Position numbers and translations under genes: made by a program. This document shows positions 27,413 through 32,753 of a stretch of DNA of 32,753 nucleotides, piece by piece. Every line of letters starts with the position of its first letter. The first letter of the stretch is position 1. Below the pieces are notes generated by a model. The model ran no database searches. It was not told where the DNA came from and was given only the letters and a program-made list of their open reading frames with translations. Source of the stretch: Fidelibacterota bacterium (lineage in GTDB: Bacteria; Fidelibacterota; Marinisomatia; Marinisomatales; UBA1611); the NCBI GenBank assembly GCA_018692355.1, contig JABHKE010000144.1:1-32753 (forward strand). Direction: 5' to 3'.

Positions 27413-27452
27413 AAAAAGCCCCTGCCGCAAACATTCGCTTCCGGAGGGGCTT
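27413..27452 (-). terminator. intrinsic terminator after rplS
   Basis: On the minus strand AAGCCCCT pairs perfectly with AGGGGCTT across a 21-base loop that can itself pair in part (CCG...CGG), and TTTTT follows at once. It starts 20 bases after the rplS stop and ends just three bases before the ATG of the MFS gene. This is the clearest intrinsic terminator in the window and should end the ffh-rplS operon, at least partly. Confidence 0.8.
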
Positions 27453-27472
27453 CAATTGTTTTAAAAAAATAA

Positions 27473-27820
27473 CTACCGTTTTTCTTCGATACGGGCTGCT
27501 TTTGAGCCGATGATATTTTTCAAATAGTTCAGTTTTGCTCGACGAACTTTTCCACGACGCTTCACATCAATGGAAGCAAGCATGGGTGAATGGAGCGGGA
27601 AGATCCTTTCAACCCCAAAACCATTCGCCACTTTCCGTACTGTGAATGTTGCATCCAGGCTTGTTCCGCCATGGCGTGCAATCACAACACCTTCATAACG
27701 CTGCACCCGCTCTTTACTCCCCTCACGGACACGTACGTCAACGGCAACCGTATCTCCTGACCTAAAGTCAGGAATATCCGATTTCAAAAATTCTTTTGTT
27801 GCTTCTACTACTTTATGCAT
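27473..27820 (-). CDS. rplS: 50S ribosomal protein bL19
   Basis: The protein has 115 residues, normal for bL19. [22 protein letters not shown], the GVVIARHGG turn, [21 protein letters not shown] and the basic [13 protein letters not shown] segment are all typical. It sits at the interface of the ribosomal subunits. The start overlaps trmD by 8 bases (ATGCATAA). The trmD-rplS pair is one of the most conserved bacterial gene orders. Confidence 0.97.
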   Translation of the reverse strand: MHKVVEATKEFLKSDIPDFRSGDTVAVDVRVREGSKERVQRYEGVVIARHGGTSLDATFTVRKVANGFGVERIFPLHSPMLASIDVKRRGKVRRAKLNYLKNIIGSKAARIEEKR

Positions 27821-28538
27821 GATTTATCTCCGATTCTTTCATTTTTTCAAATTTTTCCCAGAGATCCGGTTTCTTTTCTTGAGTCCGTTTCTCTTTTTGT
27901 TCCTGCCTCCAAGCTTCAATTTTTGCATGATAACCGCCCAATAATACCTCCGGAACTTCCATTCCATCGATCTCACGTGGATGGGTATAATGTGGATGGT
28001 CTAACAGATCCTGCGAAAAAGAATCCGTTAATGCCGAATCCAGATTATTGAGCGTTCCTGGGATGAGCCGAACTGTACTGTCCAACATCACCATGGCAGG
28101 AATCTCACCACCGGTCATGACAAAATCACCCAGAGAATACTCATGCGTCACATATTTTTCCATGACACGTTCATCTATTCCCTTGTAATGTCCACAAATA
28201 ACAATAAGCTTTTCTTGTTGACTGGTTTCTTCAGCTATTTCCTGATTCCATATTTTTCCTTGGGGCGACGGATAAATTACCCGCACATTATCAGGGCCAC
28301 CAACCAACTCCATGGCATGATCTATCGCCTTAAAAAGTGGCTCTGCCATTAAAACCATTCCACTTCCACCGCCAAAAGGTGTATCATCAATCTGACGATA
28401 ACTCCCTTTCCCAAAATCTCGGAGATTTACAATATGGAATTCAACCACATTTTTCTCCACAGCTTTCCGAAGAATACTGTTCTGGATCAGGGTGTCAATA
28501 ACATCCGGAACCGGCGTTATGACAGAAATTTGGATCAA
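27813..28538 (-). CDS. trmD: tRNA (guanine-37-N1) methyltransferase
   Basis: The protein has 241 residues. Trefoil-knot SAM-binding motifs are present: [26 protein letters not shown] and [21 protein letters not shown], followed by the [12 protein letters not shown] region. It methylates G37 next to the anticodon and prevents frameshifting. The start codon is TTG (28536-28538), overlapping the rimM stop as TTGA, the same geometry as the ATGA junctions elsewhere in this window. Confidence 0.96.
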   Translation of the reverse strand: MIQISVITPVPDVIDTLIQNSILRKAVEKNVVEFHIVNLRDFGKGSYRQIDDTPFGGGSGMVLMAEPLFKAIDHAMELVGGPDNVRVIYPSPQGKIWNQEIAEETSQQEKLIVICGHYKGIDERVMEKYVTHEYSLGDFVMTGGEIPAMVMLDSTVRLIPGTLNNLDSALTDSFSQDLLDHPHYTHPREIDGMEVPEVLLGGYHAKIEAWRQEQKEKRTQEKKPDLWEKFEKMKESEINHA

Positions 28539-29038
28539 TCCAGTAAACCTTCCATAGGAGAGATCACAATTACACCTTGTTCATGATTAATACCTTTAAC
28601 CACTTCCGGGATCACGGGAATTAGAAATTCCTTTCCTCCATTTGTGATAACATAAACATCACTGTGAGGTAGCCACATTACATCTTTCAGGATGCCAACA
28701 AGATCCCCCGATTCTGAAAAAACCTCATATCCCAACAGATCTTTTCCGATCATGTTAATTTGATCTTCTCTCGATGCTTCGATAAAAATGGTTTGACCCA
28801 CAATTTTCTCTGCATCGGAGACCGTATCAACACCTTCGAATTTAAACCGTCTCTTTTTTCCCATTCCTGTCACGATCTCAAGACGAACATCTTCAGAAGT
28901 ATCAGGTGAAAATCCCAACATGAGTTGTTTGCCTTCGATATAGTCATCGAAATATCGGGATAAAGGTCGTAACCGTACATCTCCAGTAAGTCCGGAAGTT
29001 GTAGTTATGGTTGCAATGGGGTGGACAAGGTTTTTCAT
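28535..29038 (-). CDS. rimM: ribosome maturation factor RimM
   Basis: The protein has 167 residues. The N-terminal barrel starts with ATITTTSGLTGDVRLRPL (compare the GLrGEvrv motif) and the C-terminal PRC-barrel-like domain has LLGYEVFSESGDLVGILKDVMWLP and EFLIPVIPEVV. RimM helps assemble the 30S head with ribosomal protein S19. It follows the KH-domain gene with no spacing (TAG then ATG) and sits in the standard rpsP-khpA-rimM-trmD-rplS order. Confidence 0.94.
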   Translation of the reverse strand: MKNLVHPIATITTTSGLTGDVRLRPLSRYFDDYIEGKQLMLGFSPDTSEDVRLEIVTGMGKKRRFKFEGVDTVSDAEKIVGQTIFIEASREDQINMIGKDLLGYEVFSESGDLVGILKDVMWLPHSDVYVITNGGKEFLIPVIPEVVKGINHEQGVIVISPMEGLLD

Positions 29039-29272
29039 CTAGTCAATCACATCCAATCGAGCTCTTTTACCGCCTTCCTTGGCATTTATCGCAAAAACCA
29101 GTGTTCGAAGTGCAGATATATTACGCCCGCCCTTACCGATCACTTTTCCATAATCACCATCGCCAACGGTTAATTCGTAAATGAGTCGCTGTTCAGTTTC
29201 AACAATCTCAATATTAACCTCATCTGGTTTATCAACCAGGAGTTTAATCGCCTGTTCAATGAACTCTAACAT
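29039..29272 (-). CDS. khpA: KH-domain RNA-binding protein KhpA
   Basis: The protein has 77 residues. A single KH domain with the GxxG loop GKVIGKGGRNISALR is clear, and the last strand ends in RARLDVID. It is a small RNA-binding protein, known in Gram-positive bacteria to act with KhpB and commonly found between rpsP and rimM. GGAGG lies six bases before the ATG. A 43-base gap separates it from rpsP. Confidence 0.93.
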   Translation of the reverse strand: MLEFIEQAIKLLVDKPDEVNIEIVETEQRLIYELTVGDGDYGKVIGKGGRNISALRTLVFAINAKEGGKRARLDVID

Positions 29273-29315
29273 AGTGTCCTCCGTATTGTTAATGATTAAT
29301 TATTATGGGAATTTC

Positions 29316-30461
29316 TTATTTTTCTTTTGAAGTAGCCTTTTGATCTTGGTCTTCATCGGATGTTTCATCAGCAGATTCAGCTACCGGAGCTTCATCACTT
29401 GAATCATCTACTGGCTCTTTTTCATGTGTTTCTTCAGCAGATTCATCCGCGGAGGTTTCATCTTCTGCTTCGCTATCTTCCTCCACTGGAGTCTCCTCAT
29501 TAGAAATTTCGGTAGATTCCTCTTCGTCTGATGATTCCTCTTCCGGTGCGATTTCTTCACTCGATTCTTCCGTTACTTCAGGCTCATCTGCACTTTCTTC
29601 AGTTGATTCTTCTCTAGAAGGTGACTCTTCAACACTCTCTGCTGGTGTTTCATCAGCAGATTCAGTTTCATCTTCTTGAGATTCTCCTTCAGTTGGCGAA
29701 TCTTCTATAAGTTCAGCTTCAGATGATTCATCGGTTGTAAACTCTGCGTTAGAACTTGCGTCGTCAGATTCATCAGCGGAAGTTTCATCTTCTGCTTCGC
29801 TATCTTCATCCACTGGAGCATCTTCATTAGAAATTTCGGTAGATTCGTCTTCGTCTGATGATTCATCTTCAGGTGCGATTTCTTCACTCGATTCTTCCGT
29901 TACTTCAGGTTCATCTGCACTTTCTTTAGTTGATTCTTCTCCAGCAGGTGCTTCTTCAACTTCTTCAGTTGGCGCATCTTCTATAGGTTCAACTTCAGGT
30001 GATTCTTCTACTGGTACTTCAACCACCACTTTTTCTGAAGCGGTATCGTCTTCGTCTGCTTCAACCGCTTCCACAGCAACAGCTTTTTCTTTTTCATCTG
30101 CTTTCTTTTCAGCGCGATCAGCACGGGCTTTTTGCACATCTTCCCGGTTCATCTCCCATTTTTTCATCTCTTTTTCAATCTGGGCTTCATCCAGGCCTTG
30201 TTTTATCAAATGCCATTGATGGGCAATCCCTGCACGGCGTAATAATTTATGTGCAGCTTCGGTGGGCTGTGCACCTTCACCTAGCCAATGTATAACCCTT
30301 TCACCTTTCAGATCATAAGAACGATCTACATCAATTGGATTGTACCAGCCCAATTCTTCAATTGCAGCACCATCACGGCGATTCCGAGAATCCATTACAA
30401 CCATTCTGTAAAAAGGTCTATTTCGACGTCCTATTCGTTTGAGTCTTATTTTCGTCGCCAA
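29316..30461 (-). CDS. rpsP: 30S ribosomal protein bS16 with a very long acidic C-terminal extension
   Basis: The open frame has 381 residues, against about 80-100 for ordinary bS16. Residues 1-80 are a normal bS16 (IRLKRIGRRNRPFYRMVVMDSR, ELGWYNP, QPTEAAHKLLRRAG). A charged helix (about 85-125) follows, then about 250 residues almost wholly of Glu, Asp, Ser, Thr, Ala, Pro and Val with internal repeats. The tail is strongly acidic, odd for a ribosomal protein, and no stop or frameshift separates it. The start codon is TTG, with GGAG seven bases upstream. Bacteroidetes bS16 proteins also carry extensions, but I recall shorter ones. Confidence 0.93.
   Translation of the reverse strand: MATKIRLKRIGRRNRPFYRMVVMDSRNRRDGAAIEELGWYNPIDVDRSYDLKGERVIHWLGEGAQPTEAAHKLLRRAGIAHQWHLIKQGLDEAQIEKEMKKWEMNREDVQKARADRAEKKADEKEKAVAVEAVEADEDDTASEKVVVEVPVEESPEVEPIEDAPTEEVEEAPAGEESTKESADEPEVTEESSEEIAPEDESSDEDESTEISNEDAPVDEDSEAEDETSADESDDASSNAEFTTDESSEAELIEDSPTEGESQEDETESADETPAESVEESPSREESTEESADEPEVTEESSEEIAPEEESSDEEESTEISNEETPVEEDSEAEDETSADESAEETHEKEPVDDSSDEAPVAESADETSDEDQDQKATSKEK
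29441..29960. repeat. direct repeat inside the acidic tail of rpsP
   Basis: Two copies of about 193 bases, 29441-29633 and 29768-29960, lie 327 bases apart. By hand they align without gaps with roughly 15 mismatches. They encode matching blocks around EPEVTEESSEEIAPE and DSEAEDETSADES. Shorter partial matches (near 29691 and 29967) at a different offset suggest further rounds of duplication and deletion. The spacing is a whole number of codons (109), so the frame is kept. Confidence 0.85.
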
Positions 30462-30472
30462 TTTGTATCTCC

Positions 30473-31804
30473 TTAATTAAATCTTTCGAGACCACCCAAT
30501 CCGGGTAATTTCATGTTTTTCATTTTTCCCATTTTTTTCATCATTTTCTTCATCTGAGAAAACTGATTCAAAAGGGCATTTATTTCCTGTACCGAACGTC
30601 CACTTCCTTTTGAGATCCGCAATCTGCGACTGCCATTAATGATCTCCGGTTGCTGACGCTCACCCGGTGTCATAGAATTGATGATCGCTTCTGTCCATCC
30701 GACTTGACGGTCATCCATATTCAATTGTTTTAAAGCTTTCGAGTTCATACCAGGCATCATGCCGATGATCTGGCTCATAGAACCCATTTTTTTCATTTGC
30801 TGTAATTGCATTTTGAAATCATCCAGATCAAAAGTATTCTTTACCAGTTTTGTCTGAAAATCCTTTGCCTGGTCCTCATCAAAAACGTCCTGGGCTTTTT
30901 CCACGATGGAAACCACATCTCCAAATCCAAGGATTCGATCTGCAATTCGTTTCGGATCAAAAACTTCCAACCCATCTAATTTTTCAGACGTTCCAATAAA
31001 TTTGATAGGTTTACCCGTCACTTCACGGATTGAAACTGCTGCTCCACCTCGAGAATCGCCATCCATTTTTGTCAGGATTACACCTGATAACGGGAGCACT
31101 TCGTGAAAAGCCTGTGCTGAATTCACAGCATCTTGCCCCGTCATGCCATCCGCAACAAAGATGATCTCGTCGGGGTCAGACATATCAGCAATCTGCTGAA
31201 TTTCTGTCATCATTTCGCCATCTAGATGGAGTCGCCCGGCTGTATCCAAGATTACAACATCATTTTTCAAAGATCGTGCTTCTTCAATTCCCCGTTTGCA
31301 AATCGCCAACGGTTCTCCGGCTCCTTCTTCGTAAACCGCCACATCTGCCTGTTGCCCCACAGTGATTAATTGTTGGACAGCAGCGGGACGGTACACATCA
31401 GCGGCAACCATCAAAACCGATTTACCGGATTTTTGCAACCGATAAGCCAGTTTCCCTGCAGTGGTCGTTTTTCCGGCCCCTTGAAGGCCAGCCAATAAAA
31501 TAACAGCCGGATTGTTCTTCAAGACCAAGTCTTTTGAATCGGTTCCCAAAAGGATAACCAATTCATCGCGAATGATCTTCACGAATTGCTGACCCGGTTT
31601 CACCGATTTCAGGACCTTTGTCCCCTGCGCTTTATCATGCACAGTATTGACAAAAGATTTAGCCACATTGAAGTTCACATCAGCATCTATCAATGCCCGT
31701 CGAACTTCCCGAACAGTATCATTGATATTCTTATCAGTTATTTTACCCAGACCTCGAACATTTCGAAGAATAGATTCAAACCTTTCTGTGATGTGACCAA
31801 ACAT
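30473..31804 (-). CDS. ffh: signal recognition particle protein Ffh
   Basis: The protein has 443 residues. An N domain (about 1-90) precedes the GTPase domain with GLQGAGKTTTAGKL (106-119), DTAGRLHLD, TKMDGDSRGGAA and a GLEVFDP region. The M domain (about 300-443) is rich in Met and Lys, with MMPGMNSKALK and RRLRISKGSGRSVQEIN for 4.5S RNA binding. It targets nascent membrane proteins to FtsY. It is the first gene of the rpsP-rplS operon in transcription order and sits 11 bases before rpsP. Confidence 0.97.
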   Translation of the reverse strand: MFGHITERFESILRNVRGLGKITDKNINDTVREVRRALIDADVNFNVAKSFVNTVHDKAQGTKVLKSVKPGQQFVKIIRDELVILLGTDSKDLVLKNNPAVILLAGLQGAGKTTTAGKLAYRLQKSGKSVLMVAADVYRPAAVQQLITVGQQADVAVYEEGAGEPLAICKRGIEEARSLKNDVVILDTAGRLHLDGEMMTEIQQIADMSDPDEIIFVADGMTGQDAVNSAQAFHEVLPLSGVILTKMDGDSRGGAAVSIREVTGKPIKFIGTSEKLDGLEVFDPKRIADRILGFGDVVSIVEKAQDVFDEDQAKDFQTKLVKNTFDLDDFKMQLQQMKKMGSMSQIIGMMPGMNSKALKQLNMDDRQVGWTEAIINSMTPGERQQPEIINGSRRLRISKGSGRSVQEINALLNQFSQMKKMMKKMGKMKNMKLPGLGGLERFN

Positions 31805-31846
31805 GTGTTTCCGATTCGAAAATAGCTCGGGAAATTAGGGCCTTTC

Positions 31847-31900
31847 TTTATTAAAAGTAAATGCGAAAAGTCAATTGAAATTCCAAGGATATTATAATAT
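31847..31900. promoter_or_regulatory. possible divergent promoter region between ffh and the YhhN gene
   Basis: The 118-base gap between the two divergent genes must hold their promoters. On the minus strand TTGACT (31869-31874) is followed after 15 bases by TAATAA (31848-31853), a plausible sigma-70-like pair for ffh. On the plus strand a TATAAT (31893-31898) sits inside the perfect palindrome ATATTATAATAT (31889-31900) but lacks a good -35 box. No experimental consensus for this lineage is assumed. Confidence 0.4.
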
Positions 31901-31922
31901 AAAATTATCGTAGTTTTCTGTC

Positions 31923-32552
31923 GTGGAAATTCAATCAAATTTGATATTTATTGTTTTATCTGTATTGGCTATCGTGTCAAAATACACAAGCCCAAACAAT
32001 TTGTATCGATTATTTAAACTTCTTCCTATACTATTATTAATAATTTGGGTAGCCAGTTTTGGAGACATTCAGGGCAACCCTTATACAAGGGCAATCCTAG
32101 CGGGACTCTGTTTTTCAATTATCGGTGATTCCCTTTTACTCTTCCCAGTTCAATTCAAATTGGGCCTTTTTAGTTTCCTCATAGGGCATATTTGGTATAT
32201 GCTTGGGTTTCTATCAGGTGATTGGTCACTTCCAATTCTTCCAACACTTATAATTACAATTTTGGCTTTGGGAATGTTTTTTCAACTTTATCCCACCTTG
32301 GAAAAATTAAAGATACCGGTTTTGGTTTATATTTTTATGATTGCAGGAATGGGAATTACGTCTTTCGGAAGACTTGAGACTCTTCAAACATTTCCAACTT
32401 TAATTGGAGCTATCGGTGCAAGTTTATTCATGATTTCCGATGGCGTACTTGGGTGGAATAAATTCAAGAATCCATTCCATTTAGCTGAAGGTATCATCCT
32501 TATTACCTATTATTCTGGACAATGGATGATATCTTATTCAACCTTGATGTAA
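31923..32552 (+). CDS. YhhN/TMEM86-family membrane protein
   Basis: The protein has 209 residues with about eight predicted membrane helices. The pattern GDIQGNPYTRAILAGLCFSIIGDSLLLFP with GHIWYMLGF, and a later ASLFMISDGVLGWNKF, fits the YhhN family, whose animal members (TMEM86) are lysoplasmalogenases. The bacterial substrate is often unknown, so the enzymatic role is inferred. The start is GTG at 31923 (a TTG lies six codons later) with no clear Shine-Dalgarno sequence. It is the only plus-strand gene and converges on a receptor gene two bases away. Confidence 0.8.
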   Translation: MEIQSNLIFIVLSVLAIVSKYTSPNNLYRLFKLLPILLLIIWVASFGDIQGNPYTRAILAGLCFSIIGDSLLLFPVQFKLGLFSFLIGHIWYMLGFLSGDWSLPILPTLIITILALGMFFQLYPTLEKLKIPVLVYIFMIAGMGITSFGRLETLQTFPTLIGAIGASLFMISDGVLGWNKFKNPFHLAEGIILITYYSGQWMISYSTLM

Positions 32553-32554
32553 CC

Positions 32555-32753
32555 CTAAAAAGTGTAATCTATGGTAACACCAATTTGTCTTGGATCGCCA
32601 TAACTTTTCCAGAGTTGGTCTGGATAAGTGGGTGGAATGAGTCCAAAATAAAAACCTCTCGTTGTATATCTTTCATCTAAGGCATTCCGAATCCATAATT
32701 TAACAATGGTTTTTCCAAAGGATTTTCCAATATTAATATTTAGTAATGTATAG
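32555..32753 (-). CDS. C-terminus of a TonB-dependent outer-membrane receptor, partial
   Basis: This is not in the ORF track. The minus-strand frame from the window edge to the TAG at 32555-32557 encodes 65 residues, including FGKTIVKLWIRNALDERYTT and the final GDPRQIGVTIDYTF. The NALDERY segment and the last aromatic strand ending in Phe are hallmarks of TonB-dependent receptor barrels, the final Phe being the signal for BAM-mediated insertion. The ligand cannot be told. Only two bases separate its stop from that of the YhhN gene. Confidence 0.85.
   Translation of the reverse strand, partial: YTLLNINIGKSFGKTIVKLWIRNALDERYTTRGFYFGLIPPTYPDQLWKSYGDPRQIGVTIDYTF

Noticed and set aside
29705-30295. 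ORFs inside rpsP in other frames (29705-29887 minus, 29999-30295 plus)
   Set aside because: They are frame shadows of the low-complexity acidic repeat and lack ribosome binding sites or recognisable domains.
1-32753. Selenoprotein hidden by an in-frame UGA
   Set aside because: Every recognised gene has a normal family length and ends at its own stop, with no conserved extension beyond a UGA stop seen.
1-32753. CRISPR array, prophage, toxin-antitoxin or insertion sequence
   Set aside because: No regularly spaced repeats, integrase, transposase or paired small genes were seen. All genes fit core bacterial functions or conserved envelope families.

Overview
The window looks like a stretch of core chromosome from an uncultured marine bacterium of the FCB group, most likely Candidatus Marinimicrobia (Neomarinimicrobiota, SAR406). 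This is inference. It rests on a Bat (BatA-E) operon, a PorV/PorQ-like outer-membrane protein with an acidic Asp/Gly-rich insert, a TonB-dependent receptor tail, a bS16 with a very long acidic tail, Lnt (so a Gram-negative envelope), low GC and very tight gene packing. No tRNA, rRNA, CRISPR array, insertion sequence or prophage gene was seen. The window does not contain an obviously new multi-gene system. It is mostly recognisable housekeeping genes with a few local oddities.

Layout, in the direction of transcription. All genes from 31804 down to 1 lie on the minus strand. First comes a translation/secretion operon: ffh, rpsP (bS16), khpA, rimM, trmD, rplS. It ends in a good intrinsic terminator. 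Next are an MFS transporter, selA and selB (selenocysteine insertion), mutS, and a PorV-like outer-membrane protein. After a 146-base gap comes a growth-control and replication block: yicC, gmk, rpoZ, a family-4 uracil-DNA glycosylase, dnaB, a bifunctional relA/spoT, an HU/IHF protein, ruvX. It runs without a gap over about 120 bases into an envelope block: lnt, a DUF5683-like protein, a lone ecfT, truA, an HtrA-type protease, psd, pssA, a DUF4321 protein, tatA. After a short gap with a perfect stem-loop, the Bat operon batA-batB-batC-batD-batE ends in a SPOR-domain protein. An unidentified gene begins at base 47 and leaves the window. At the far right, a YhhN-family membrane protein lies on the plus strand, divergent from ffh and convergent with the 3' end of a TonB-dependent receptor.

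How the genes fit together. Many neighbours overlap by ATGA, TGATG, TAATG or similar junctions, which implies long polycistronic messages with translational coupling. The yicC-gmk-rpoZ...relA/spoT group recalls the E. coli gmk-rpoZ-spoT order. PssA and Psd together make phosphatidylethanolamine from CDP-diacylglycerol. SelA and SelB charge and deliver selenocysteine, so selC, selD and selenoprotein genes are expected elsewhere in the genome.

Several ORF-track starts were moved to better-supported ATG codons (batC, batD, tatA, htrA, selA, MFS). TTG starts were kept for rpsP, trmD and truA, and a GTG start for the YhhN gene.
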